Assembly: GCA_036346405.1 (NCBI GenBank)
Contig: CM070548.1
Coordinates: forward strand, 53,536,279 to 53,600,278
Reading direction: 5' to 3'
Source of the DNA: Phyllostachys edulis
Taxonomy: Eukaryota; Streptophyta; Magnoliopsida; Poales; Poaceae
Length of the DNA stretch: 64,000 bases
A program made the translations under genes and the position numbers. Positions within the stretch are counted from its first letter, which is position 1. Each line of letters opens with the position of its first letter. This document shows, piece after piece, positions 21,949 to 32,955 of the stretch. The notes under the pieces were generated by a model. That model saw only the letters and a program-made list of their open reading frames with translations. It made no database searches and had not been told where the DNA came from.

Positions 21949-22158
21949 ATGACGGATTGGGGCCCGGTGGTCGTGGCGGTGATCCTGTTCATCCTGCTGT
22001 CGCCGGGGCTGCTGTTCCAGATCCCGGCGAGGACGAGGGTGATCGAGTTCGGCAACATGTGCACCAGCGGCATCTCCATCCTCGTGCACGCCGTCTTCTT
22101 CTTCCTCGTGCTCACCATCCTCGTCATCGCCATCGGCGTCCACGTGCGCACGGGGTAG
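21949..22158 (+). CDS. DUF3339 small membrane protein
   Basis: A 69-residue protein. The ATG at 21949 is chosen because it starts MTDWGPVVVAVILF, the usual family start; the frame is open to 21925 but without an upstream ATG. Two hydrophobic segments (about residues 5-22 and 40-62) flank the conserved SPGLLFQIP and FGNMCTSGISILVHA motifs, and the end IAIGVHVRTG is also typical. Length equals the usual 65-70 residues. The family (DUF3339, PF11820) is plant-specific and its biochemical role is unknown; a small two-helix membrane protein is what the sequence supports. The gene has one exon, is intact and is strongly GC-rich at third positions, unlike all surrounding DNA. It is the only host gene I am confident of in the window. 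Confidence 0.93.
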   Translation: MTDWGPVVVAVILFILLSPGLLFQIPARTRVIEFGNMCTSGISILVHAVFFFLVLTILVIAIGVHVRTG

Positions 22159-22410
22159 CTAGCTGCCGAATCATCCAGATCCATGCACGCACGTGCATGC
22201 GCGTGTACGTACGTGCATATATACCCGCATATGTGCATATGTGTGTGAAAATATATAAACGTACTGCTAAGTTTATTGTCTCCGATATTTCTCCCATGAT
22301 GCTTAATTTCATGTAGTACATCTGATTGTGTAATTCAGAGGTGTAATGCAATTGTAAAGCTATCTTCTGCAATATATATGCTAGTTGTTGATCGGGAAGA
22401 TACAACAAGG
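22159..22410 (+). other. 3' flank of the DUF3339 gene
   Basis: A short run of alternating CGTACGTGCATATA words at 22180-22250 and AT-rich sequence with AATATATATG near 22370. No clear poly(A) signal. Confidence 0.4.
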
Positions 22411-22640
22411 GAAATTAATTTTGCCTGAAATTTCGTTGATTTCGCTCCCTCCAAAATATTTTCAGTTCATTCACAAAATTTTGGAAATGTTTGAATTTGG
22501 ACAATTTACATACTAAATTTGATTCTGGACAAAACACGGTCAAATTTTGTTCAATTTCGTTCAAATTTCGTCTAGTTTGAAAACCCACCAAAATTTTGAA
22601 CCAAAATTCTGAAATTTCGTTCAATTCGTTCCCCTCCAAT
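22411..22640. repeat. GAAATTTCGTT-type interspersed repeat
   Basis: The segment begins and ends with near-copies of TGAAATTTCGTT(G/C)A(T)TTCG(C/T)TCCC (about 22428 and 22610). It is filled with AAATTTTG/CAAATTTCGTT words. Composition and self-similarity suggest a small interspersed repeat. No class assigned. Confidence 0.45.
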
Positions 22641-23888
22641 TTTTTTTTTCAAAACGAATCCATGGATGCAACTTAATAATCTTGCTAACAGGCTGTGATT
22701 GTACGTGTACGATATGCCCACTGTTTTCCATGAGTGATGTCTGCATGCATGTTATTGTAAGATTATTTGTATAATCTTATGAGCTCTATGAAACACTTGG
22801 GACTTACATGAGTGTTTTCGTTCAAACACTCGGGATATATATAGGAACTTGAGAAAAACATGTTTTCTGGTAGTGTAAATAACATGTACCGGTCGGTGCT
22901 ACTTCACTGAGTTGCGTTGCATTAATGTTAATTGTCACGTTGCAACCAGTGAGGAACAATGTTCAGACTGCCATCTGCCATCTGCATGTTAGCATCACAT
23001 AAAGGCTAATTGATTATTGCATGCATATGGTGGCGCGTCAGTGCTGCTTGTAGTGAGCATTAAGTTCTTTAGGGTTTTTTTTTTTAGAACAGACCAGATC
23101 AAAAGGAAATGGGTTGATACATCAGTTTTGAATTGCTGTGTTTAGGCCATTAAGATTGATGGTTCATTTCGGATAAAAAAAAGATTGATGGTTCATTTCA
23201 AACGGAAAGGAACGGCAACGGTCAGGGCTTCAACCTAATAATCTTGTCGAAGGCTTGAACAGATATACGCTAACAGGAGTGTGCATCGTGTATGTTGCTA
23301 TTGATCTCTCGGGAAAGGAAAGTCAGAGAAATAGTAAATCAAAGGAAATAGCATTAGCACACATATACACAAGAAAGGTTCTTAGTCCCTGATCATTGTG
23401 GGCAGTGGCGGATCCAGGACTAAATTTTAGGTAAGGCGGAATCGTAAGCGTGGACCAAGAGTATTATCCAAAAGCAAAAGAATTCATACACAAATTATAT
23501 TTCAACCGCACTAATAAGAGTATATGACACTAGATGGAATCAAGAACTACAATCTACATGTGAAGATGGTAGGACATAGAAAAATACCTTACAAATGAAG
23601 TTTACTTAACAATTTGCTACCAAGTTATCGAACATAATAGTTTGAACAAAAGATGAAACATAGTAGAAACGACCTGTCAAAGAGAGAAGGATTACTAGTG
23701 TCACGATTAGTTGATAATAAATAATGAGAGATGCAGAAAAAAAAAGAGAAGACAAAAGACATACCATTAAAGCACTAATTATGTCTAGGAGAACGAGACA
23801 TTTTCATTCTCCAAGATTTCATGCCTTGAAATTGTTTATTGATTTTATCACGATCAAGTCCTTTGAATATCTCTCGCTCGATATAGCA
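22641..23888. other. intergenic, one possible hAT-like end
   Basis: No gene seen. At about 23401-23420 GGGCAGTGGCGGATCCAGGA resembles a widespread plant hAT-type terminal sequence; I could not find the other end. There are poly-T at about 23069 and two nearby copies of AAGATTGATGGTTCATTTC (23150-23200). 23724-23888 may be diverged Sirevirus LTR. Confidence 0.4.
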
Positions 23889-24012
23889 CACCTTTTTATC
23901 CAACTGAGACTAAATAATAGGTTTAACAATAGAAGTGTTAGTCCCACAAATAGATTTGTCATTAATAATCAAAATACTCCATTAACTCATAATGGCGGGT
24001 CTAGATTATTCA
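23889..24012 (-). repeat. truncated 3' LTR of Sirevirus copy 1
   Basis: In plus sense it reads from CACCTTTTTATCC to CTAGATTATTCA. It matches the LTR edge at 43790-43916 and the fragment at 50219-50343. The polypurine tract abuts it at 24013. The rest of the LTR toward lower coordinates is absent or unrecognisable. Confidence 0.7.
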
Positions 24013-24810
24013 ATCTCTCCTTTTTTGGTAATTGATGAGAAATCCTTTATCAATAGCAATATTTGGATATAAATCGACATAAGTTAAGAATTTAAGCTAT
24101 TTAACTATATCCATGCATGTCATAAGATGAAATCATAGGAGAATCACAAGAGAGAATATATTAATCATCCAAATGAAAATATATTGATCATATTAACATT
24201 CTCCCCCTTTTGGCATTAATCACCAAAAATCCAAAACGAATCTAAGCCAACATAGAGTTTTTGTAAAACAATAAGAGCATGGTAATTAAATTCATTTTAT
24301 TTTGATCATTGAAATATTCTCCCCTTTTTGAAAACCAAAATAGGTCACAAACTCCCCCCAAAAGACAAAAACAACTTGAAAACAAGCCACATTATTTGAG
24401 TTTAACTAAAGGAAATGATACTTGGAATGCATTCAAGTAGGCTCACTCTTGAAATCTTTCCAAGTTCAAAGAGAGAAAAAATCAAAACTTTTTCAAATTA
24501 AGTCTAAATCCATTGAAATTTTGCAAGAATATTCTTTAGACTCCTAGGAATCTTCTCCAACAAGAATTTTTGAAAGAGAAGTCTCCATTCAAAAGATATT
24601 CTAAAAAGAGCTTTGGAGGCTAAATTTTTGCTTAAAGTGAAGATAAATTAAAACCTTTTCAAATGAAGTCCAAAAGCTTTGAAGTTTTCAAGATATAAAC
24701 TTTGGATTAATTCAAATGTATCTCAAAAGGAATTTTTGGTAAAAGAATTTTATTTCAAGAGATATTTTGAATTTCTTGCAAACAAGAACCATATAGATAA
24801 AACTCCCCCT
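24013..24810 (-). promoter_or_regulatory. multiple polypurine tracts before the Sirevirus 3' LTR
   Basis: The minus strand shows AAAAAAGGAGAGAT (at 24013-24027, abutting the LTR), AAAAGGGGGAGAAT (about 24200), AAAAAGGGGAGAAT (about 24321), TTGGGGGGAGTTTG (about 24350) and TTAGGGGGAGTTT (about 24803). Repeated tracts ahead of the 3' LTR are typical of Sireviruses. Confidence 0.75.
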
Positions 24811-25182
24811 AAATATATGCATATAGATATGTGAATAAAAAACCATGCACATATGAGGATTTTATGAAATTTTGACGGAGTTTCCTCTATATATATTGAA
24901 TCCAAGGAAGCATGACACAAGAGATAATCAAGAATTGAATAAGCATGCAACATCAATAAAGATTCAATCAACAACATATCTCAGACAAGGATACAATAAG
25001 AAAGTACAATTCATATCGTAAGCATTCAATTTTCCATCATAAGTCTAATAGCAATTAAGACTAAAAAAGGCATCTAAGGTTCAATAAGCTTACACAAGAT
25101 AATACAAGAGAAAATATTAAGCTTATCCTAACAACACAAGGTCTATAAACCTAAATAAGAATACTAAGCTCTTTAAGATACT
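24811..25182 (-). other. 3' untranslated region after the env-position ORF
   Basis: AT-rich, no open frame of interest. 24803-24960 is homologous to 44108-44148 joined to 50103-50200. Confidence 0.5.
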
Positions 25183-26586
25183 CTAGGACGAGAGAGGAGC
25201 CTCTAACGAAGATGGATGATCACCACGTTGAGTGAAGGAGGGAGGGCGCTGACCACATCCAAACCTCTGATAGGCCAAAGGCACTCGCTGCTGCTGATAC
25301 TTAGTGAGCCTCTCATCCATATGGGTGACCCTTGAGTACAAAGTATCAAAATTCGTGTTCAATCCTTCAACCATGGCTTTGGTCTCAACATGAACTGCAT
25401 GCATTTGATCAAACCTTATGTCCATGCGGTGCACACTCAGCTGAAGACAAGAGAGAGCTGCCAAGATAGGATCTTGGTCCTGAGGAGCCTGCTGCCCTGT
25501 AAGTCCATGAGGAGGCAATCCTTGTCCTTGAGGCTGAGGAGAAGGTGGAGGAGGCACCTGAGGAGGGGCATCTCTAGGTCTATACTCTTTGTGCTCCATG
25601 TCACAAGGACTGTCAAAGTTGATCTTGCTTTGAATGAGCTTCATAATGTAGGGAGCAAAATATATGCTTTTGGTCTTATCTCCCTTTGATGTGGAAATCT
25701 CTCTAATCATTAAGTTCATCACATCAATCCTTGTGTCATCCATAATATACTTCACTACACTCTAGGTACGCCCATGTATCTCATCATTATTCCCACTCCT
25801 AGGGGAAAATGAAGCTCTCATGATCCTGTTAATAATACTAGGAAGAACGAGAAGACCACTTACTCTTCTATGAATAAAGTGATTACCTTGATTATAGAAC
25901 TCATCCACCTGAGTAAGAGCAAGATGTTTCTGAAGATGTACCTTTATCCCTCTAGAATCTCCCAAATTCAAGGCATTCAAAAAATCATCTTTAGAAGCTT
26001 CTAGCCTTTGTTGTCCAATCATCCATATAAGATGGTCATGATTAGGGGACACATACACTGTTGCATAGAATTAACGAATGACCTTGGCATGAAAATTGCA
26101 TCTTAATGAAACCAATGAATCCAAGAGTACATTCCGAAAAATAAGATAAAGACCATTATACATTGGATTCTGTCCTAAGTAACTCCACTTCACAAAGCGA
26201 TGATTTGCAAACTTCTTCTTTGCATAAATGATTTGATAGACATCTTGCTGAAACAAAGTGTGGAACATACTCATTGTGGCATTTCTTGGGAATCTGAATT
26301 GGTTGATGTGCCTCAAAATGGTATATTGTTCACTCTTCAACCTTGCCACATCAAGTCCAACAAATTGACTTTGATCTGGAGTATCATCCTCATCCTCATC
26401 GTTAGATTCTTCATAATCATTATCACTGCTATCATTGTTGTCACTTCCCTCTTCTTCTTCTTTAACGTCCTCCATATGTTTATCTTCAATAAGTTCATTT
26501 CCCTTTGAAGAGGCGGGAACTGTAGAGCGAGTCACTGTTTTTTTGTGCGGCATTGTCGCTGAGAAAGGAGTGCAAACAATCATCAA
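25183..26586 (-). pseudogene. env-position ORF of Sirevirus copy 1
   Basis: Three consecutive minus-strand blocks form one broken protein of about 460 codons: 26586-26071, 26058-25762 and 25755-25183. The N-terminus (MPHKKTVTRSTVPASSKG) leads into an acidic Glu/Asp run of about 45 residues. A middle part has FANHRFVKWSYLGQNPMYNG and RCNFHAKVIR. The second block has RRVSGLLVLPSIINRI and the third IYFAPYIMKLIQSK. A Pro/Gln-rich stretch (PPQVPPPPSPQPQGQG) and a possible coiled coil near the end follow. The middle recalls the plant retroelement-associated ORFs grouped as putative plant transposon protein; this is a moderate inference. I see no clear transmembrane segment or signal peptide. Single stops or shifts near 26065 and 25758 separate the blocks. 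Confidence 0.55.
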
Positions 26587-26639
26587 GGAAAATCAAAGAA
26601 TAAACTAACAAATATCCAGAATGCCATCTGTTAGTCCTC

Positions 26640-27400
26640 TTTGTCACAGGCGGTCAGACCGTTATTATGGTCGGTTAGACCGCTAGCTTGGCCGGTCAGA
26701 CCACCGTATATAGCCGATCGGACCACCAACGACAAAAGGAGAACAAATCTTGGGATCAACCCAAGATTTGCATCTTTGATGTAATGGCATAATGAATAAC
26801 TATTAATCTAATCCTAATCTACTTGCATGTCAAATATTTGCCATCAATTTGAAGGAATTTAGGATTTTATGACAAACCCTAGAGATTTTGGGGCAAGTCA
26901 CAATGTGGATAAATTTGCAAGTAGAGAAATAGGGATTACCGGCTTCGATGAAGAGGGGAATCAAAGGAGATGAATCCTTGAAGAAATCTTTGATCGAAAC
27001 AGCCGGATTTGGAGAGAACACATTCACCTAGGTTTTCATATTTTGATGAGATGAGTCAACCGAAATTCAAACCAATTGGTGGAATGAGGAGAGGAGGTGA
27101 AGTGGAACCTTTTGATTACATCAGAGCACCAAGGAGATGGCTGGAGAGGAAGATCCGAGGCCCTTGTAGAGAGATGGCCGGAGAGGAAGATCCGAGGCCC
27201 TTGTTGAGAGATGGCCGAAGAGAGAGAAAGAACAAGGGGTTTTGTTTGGAGGAAGAAACAAATGGGGAGGATAACTGTTCGGTGGTGGAGATATAAGATC
27301 TTCATGCAAAACCAGTCAGACCACTGGGTATATGGCGGTCAGACCAGTAGGGCTACTGGTCAGACCACCAAGGATGGCCGGTTAGACCGGTTAAGACTGA
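26640..27400 (-). promoter_or_regulatory. promoter-like segment with CGGTCAGACCG arrays
   Basis: Two clusters of near-palindromic GG(T/C)CAGACC(G) words lie at 26648-26740 and 27308-27395. Between them, on the minus strand, are a TATA-like CTTATATCTCC (about 27290), a pyrimidine-rich leader and a 40-bp direct repeat (27137-27215). The same words lie just upstream of the LTR TATA box at 30680-30835. The ORFs at 27009-27305 are explained by the repeat. Confidence 0.5.
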
Positions 27401-28251
27401 AACTTTCAACAGGTTCAGTTCTGGATTTGAGAATTAATGGAATTGTTGTATTTTGCTCCAAACTTCCACACAAACAATCAAATAAACATATTTTGATCAT
27501 TTCCAACTTATATAGCCCTTGAAAATCCAAATCTTAAATAGTTTTTATGAATTAAGCTTTTGTTTTCGCAAATGAAACTTTATTTTCATGAAACTTCTTC
27601 AAAAGATCCAAATGAGCATATGATGAAAATTTAGAGCATCCAGCTTTATGTATGAGTCATTAATACCATTATGAACATATTCATGTGAATAATTTTGTCA
27701 TATATGGCAAAACTCACTTGAGTGCTAGAAAGTGACCACTTAAGGTCAAAATAGGATTTTGGACGAGTTTTAAAATCAAATAACTTTTACTAGGTTGGCC
27801 TTTTGAAAATCTTATGAATATCAAAAAGGTTTAGAATTACCAACTCTAGGATTTTCCTTTTGGTATGATTTTCAAATTCCTTTTAGAATAGATTTTACAC
27901 AAAAATCTAGATTATGTCAAAAGCAAGATACTATAATTTAGAATTTTGGCTAGAAACTCATTTTCGTTTAAAATAGGTTTTTCTTGAACCAAAACCTTTG
28001 GGAAACCTTTGACAAGCATTTGAATACATTTTGCAACTAGTTTTTCAAAGGATTACTTATAGTTACGGAATTTTTGACTTTTGGCTAAAAGACCCAATTT
28101 TGAAAAACAATACTAGCACTTAATCAATTTGAGCACGCTTAGGAATGTGATATATATGATTAAGATTTAGCACTCCCACTTAATGTGCCACTTACCATCT
28201 TGCTCAAGATTGAAATAATGAATTTTTTGGACAAGAGCAAGAAAACCATTT
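27401..28251 (-). other. AT-rich spacer where pol would be expected
   Basis: About 850 bases of AT-rich sequence between gag and the promoter-like segment. I find no integrase, RT or protease motif on either strand. Confidence 0.6.
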
Positions 28252-29829
28252 TCAAAATATTTTCATGGAATGCAACCTACAAAAGGTAAAAGGGGTAGAT
28301 ACTTCTATGTAAATACTTGTTACCGAAATGGCATTGGCATATGATATGACATGATCATCCTCAACCTTGGATCCAATTTTGCATATGGTGGATTCCATCT
28401 CTTCATGTGAGCCAAGCCTCCAATGCCTCTCCAAGTACCTATTTAAGCATTTAGGCACATTTTGGTACACAAACTCGGTGGGTCCTTGAATGTTAAACAC
28501 AAGATATTTGGGCACCCAAATGGCCTTAGCAATAATCTTTGGTGAACTAACAATTCCAGCAAACACATTGCCATTCTTATCATTCCTAAGCAAATAATGA
28601 CCATTATATATAATAGACTTAGGAGAGATATCTTTGGGACAATCCTTACTAAAATGTCCCTTTTCCTTGCAATTATAGCAAGTTGAGCTCTTACTTCCCC
28701 TTCTAGTCTTCTTCTCTTGCTCCTTGCCGGTTTGCCTCTTCTTTGAATGTCTTGACTTGACATCCATTTGATTTGGGCACACCAAGGCTTTGTGGCCCTT
28801 CATATTGCATCCAAAGCACTTGACATATTTCTTCGTGTGTCTTGCATTGTGCCTTGTCTTGCTATTCTCCCTTTTCTTGGGAGTGAAGCCAATTCCACTC
28901 TTATCTTGCAAGCATCTTTGCTTGCTTAATATCTTATCGAGAGTGGCATTCCTTTTGAAACTTCTTTCCAAGTCATTTTTCAATTTTGTGACTTGGGCCT
29001 TGAGCTCTTTGTTTTCCTCTATAATGCTAGTCTCAACAAGTATAGAGGAAATAGAGGCATCTATTTTTTAGCAGCAAGGTATGTCAAGCAAATCATCACA
29101 AGAACTGGATATGCTAACCTTAGATGAAATGGAAGAGCTAGGAGCTATACATGGTATATCATCTAGTAAATTACATGTAATACCTATATCCACCTTAGAG
29201 CTAATGACTTCCTTGAGAAGGAGAGATTCATGTTCTTCTTTTAGCATATCATAATTATTTTGAAGAGAGATATGCTTTTTCTTTAAAACTTTGAATCTCA
29301 TCTTCTCTTTCCCAAGATATTTATTAAGCTCTTCTAACATATCCATCAACTCATCATGTGAAGGTTCATCATCATCATTTACCTTCTTATTACCTTTGGC
29401 CATAAAGCAATGAGGTGATGTTGAGGAGCTTGTGGATTTTTCATTTTCGGAGCTAGAGGTTGAGCATTCTTCTCCCGACATCCATTCTTGTATGCAATCA
29501 TCATTAGTGTAGGTGGACATTTCATAATGATCTTGAAGATGGGTCCACATCTCATGAGCGTTCTTAAGATTGCATACTTCATTGAACACCTCTGCACTCA
29601 AAGAACTATATAAAGCGTTAGTTGCTTGAGCGTTGAGATGTGAACATTTCTCCTCCTCAATAGATGAAGCAAGAGAAATCTTTGAAGGGGAAAAACCCAC
29701 ATCTACAATCCGCCAAATTTTAGGGCTCATGGCCTTAAAATAACACGATATGCGGATTTTTCAAATATCATAATTCGTGTCATCGAATAGAGGTGTATCA
29801 CTAAGGTGCACTATATTACTAGTCGCCAT
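28252..29829 (-). pseudogene. gag of Sirevirus copy 1
   Basis: The true start is the minus-strand ATG at 29827-29829 (MATSNIVHLSD, then PLFDDTNYDI). Codon 23, at 29761-29763, is TGA where Trp is expected (before KIR). The frame then continues through 29730-29068 with SPKIWRIVDVGF, NALYSSLSAEVFNEV and AHEMWTHLQDHYE, a UBN2-type copia gag. After a stop at 29068 it runs on from 28983 to 28252, with CFGCNMKGHKALVC and CYNCKEKGHFSKDC (two CCHC knuckles) and IWVPKYLVFNIQGP. Gag binds and packages RNA. Only two stops interrupt about 525 codons, so it is rather well preserved. Confidence 0.87.
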
Positions 29830-29874
29830 CCTTTACTCTCTAGGCGGTGAAGCCTAATAAAATAAGAGACCAAA

Positions 29875-29885
29875 CTTTGATACCA
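29875..29885 (-). promoter_or_regulatory. primer binding site of Sirevirus copy 1
   Basis: The minus strand reads TGGTATCAAAG, close to the initiator tRNA-Met complement TGGTATCAGAG. It lies 6 bases inside the LTR end at 29892. Confidence 0.8.
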
Positions 29886-30616
29886 CTTATATGATCGAGG
29901 AGGCCGACTAGAGAGGGGGGGTGAATAGGCGGTTTTAAAATCTTTTGGCTAAAACCGAGTTTTATGCGGAATGGGAAATCAATTCGGTTTTGTCCAATTT
30001 AAAACCTAAATCAACTAGTTTCGACTAAGTGCACCAACAATCAAAGACTATTGATAATTATAGTAATCATACAAATACAAGTAAGCAATTTAATTCTATG
30101 AATGTAAATTGCACAAAGTAAATCACTAAAGAACAAACCACAACAACACAATGATGTTTTACCGTGGTGTTCAGAGACTTGCCGGTCTCCCCTAATCCAC
30201 GTTGAGGTAAGCCCAAACTAATTGGACCGGCTCCACGAATTAAGCCAAACACCTCTGAGGTAAGTCCAACCACTTGGACCAGCTCCAACACGAACCAACA
30301 CCTCAACCCACTCGGAGTTGCTCTTCCTCCATTCCGGAGATGGCGAGCACCAAACCACTCACAACCGCTCGGGCCTTCTCACAACCTTCTTTGAGAAGAT
30401 CACCAACACAACTTCTCCAAGCCGTCTAGGTGTCGGTAAACACCAAGAGTAACAGGTCGAAGATGCTCACTTGAACGAATCAAGTGTCTAAGCTCAATGG
30501 ATACACAATCCACAACCTAATGCAACACATGCACATAAGAGATGAGAGGGCTTGCTCTTTGCTCAAGAGAATGAAAAGCACCAATAACAACTACTTGCAC
30601 AACTGGCCAAGGTGGG

Positions 30617-30624
30617 TATTTATA
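30617..30624 (-). promoter_or_regulatory. TATA box of the Sirevirus LTR
   Basis: The minus strand reads GGGCTATAAATACCC. The cluster of GGTCAGACCG words at 30680-30835 lies immediately upstream in element sense. Confidence 0.65.
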
Positions 30625-30895
30625 GCCCACACACAAGAACTAGCCGTTGGAGAGAATCTACTAAAAAGTCAGGGAACCCCGGTCTGACCGCCAACCAATG
30701 GTCAGTCAGACCATCCTAGCTCCAACGGCTATAAAACTAGCCGTTGGACACACATCTGGTCTGACCGCCAACCAATGACCAGTCAGACCGGACCAAACCG
30801 GTCAGATCGCCAGAGGGGCGGTCAGACCGCTCTATAAAGGAGCAAGTCAAAACCAAGAAAACACATTCACTGGAAAAAATGAACCACCAATAAAA

Positions 30896-30898
30896 GAT
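30896..30898. repeat. target-site duplication GAT, left, CACTA 1
   Basis: GAT directly precedes CACTACTAC and is repeated at 42693-42695. Confidence 0.85.
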
Positions 30899-30929
30899 CA
30901 CTACTACAAAACAGGCTATAGTAGGCGCC

Positions 30930-31325
30930 CCATCACAGACGGTTCCTTTGGAATCGTCTGTGTTGGGTCTGTCCGGACCTGCGTGTAGCGCGGGCAGCCT
31001 ATCACAGACGGTATTTTTTAGAACCGTTTGTGATAGTCATCTATCCCAGACGGTTCATTAATAGAGCCTTCTGTGAATTATCACAGACGGTTCTATTCAC
31101 AAACTGTCTGTGATAATCCAGCGAATCACAGACGGTTCTCATTCAGAACCGTATGTGTACTATCACAGACGGTTCTCAATAAGAACCATCGTTGATAATC
31201 AGGATTATCATAGACGGTTCTCAATAAGAACCGTCTGTGATAGTACACAGACGGTTCTGAATGAGAACCGTCTGTGATAATTAATTATCATAGACGGTTC
31301 GAATTAATAACCGTCTTTGATATCC
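30930..31325 (+). repeat. left subterminal array of CACTA 1
   Basis: About seven pairs of ATCACAGACGGTTC and its complement GAACCGTCTGTGAT form small hairpins. The last 160 bp form a larger palindrome centred on 31201-31202 with arms of about 78 bp. In related elements such repeats bind the TNPA-type protein. Confidence 0.85.
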
Positions 31326-32955
31326 TGGCATCATATAAATTGCGTCCGACACATCCCTCTGCCGCACTATCGGCTGCCTCTGCCGCACTGCCGCTCTGGA
31401 GGCCCTGTGTCCACTGCCGCACTACCGCTGCCACCTCCAAGCTGTCGTCCTCACCTGTGCGCATCCTCAGGCTCGTTGGTCGCCGCCACCTCGTTGCCCT
31501 CTCCTGTGGCCGTGTGCATCCCTAGGCCATCGTCCTCTCCCTCGTCGGTGACGCACTACCGCATCCTTCCTCCTTTCCTGCTGGCCACATCCCCATTCCT
31601 CGGTATGTTGCAAGGTCTCGTAGTTTGACTATTTGAGGTCTTTGGTCAATGGTGTATTGCTATTTGTTGATTTTGATGGCCATTCTATGCTAGGTTGCAA
31701 CTTGGAAACAATATGGCAAGTCCTTGGAGCCCTGTAGCGAGTATTGAAGAAGATGAAGAGGAGTAGAGGCCAATGATGATGAGGTTGTTGAAGAAGCAAG
31801 TGCACAATGATGATTATAATACGCGCAAGATCAAAGGGGTAGCTGAAGCAAGTTCGCAAGGCAACGAGGTGGTTGAGGCAAGTGCATGATGCATGTTACT
31901 ATGTTACCACCATGGATGGCTACATGTACTTTTTTTAAAATTTGAATGCATCTCTAGAAACTACAACTATGAACTATGAATTATGAAGTTCGAACTTGGA
32001 TGATTGTATTGCATATTTACATTCCCTCTAATAATCCGTGAGACTTTCACATATTGTAATATGATGTTTGATGCATGGCTATTTACGTACTTACATATTT
32101 ATCTTGTATCACATATTTACATAGTTGAAAACCTGAAACTGGAACTGGGATATTCTGTGATGAACTCTGCCTCTACTGCTCTAGAGCAACCCTACCACTG
32201 GCTCCACTTAGATCTGCTCTCCTCTCCCATGCGCCACTTCCCTGCCCTAGCTCCTCCAACTTGCTCCTTCTTGTTCTAACTGGGAGCTGCTTGTTTGTCC
32301 GGCTCAAATGAAAATTCAAAAAGACAGTGAGGTGCGGTTGAAGATTATTGGCACAAAAAATTCCAACTTGGATTTGCTTAGTCTTTGTTTAGAATTTTGG
32401 GGCATAGCGCTATAAATACTAAATAACTGCCGTATGTTATTGCCATTATACTTGGTGATGAAATTTGATATGCAATACCACTAGGTGATTGCATATGATT
32501 ATTTTCTTTATAATGTCTATGAAAAGGCATATGTGGTTTTGTAGGCCAGCAAATAACAACCTTGGTGTAGGTCAAATAAATTAGTCCAAAGTAATATCAG
32601 TATATCACTATAAATTCAGGTAGATGGGATGCAAATAGGGTCGTTCTTTTGTCATGTGAAACGTCCTGTCTTCTACCATACATTGTAGCTAATTGAGGAT
32701 TAGATGCTCAGTACTCTAGTCCTATTTGGTATGGTCTTAGATGTTTGTCGTATGCAATAGTTATTTATGACTAGATGTTTTGTGAAAATGTTGAAATTTG
32801 GAGTTGGTACAATTCTCTCTTCCTGGAGGCATATCAGATGCCTAAAGCAAGAAAGAAAACTTCGTTATGAAGCTTCACTTGCATATTGAAATTCATGTTT
32901 GCTATAAATTAATCGCTAATCAATTTCACACTAATTTGTTACATGCGTAGTGTAG
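31326..32955 (+). other. promoter, GC-rich leader and intron-like region of gene 1
   Basis: A TATA-like CATATAAATTG at about 31332 precedes a GC-rich, pyrimidine-biased leader (31340-31620). AT-rich sequence follows up to an acceptor-like TGCGTAGTGTAG just before the ATG at 32956. This suggests a leader exon and a long first intron. ORFs at 31274-31628 are read as leader, not protein. Confidence 0.5.

Noticed and set aside
23724..24035. 103-codon plus-strand ORF
   Set aside because: It overlaps the truncated Sirevirus LTR and polypurine tract on the other strand; no motif.
30930..31325. CRISPR-like array of short repeats
   Set aside because: Repeats are inverted pairs with no unique spacers of constant length. 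They are CACTA subterminal motifs in a eukaryotic sequence.
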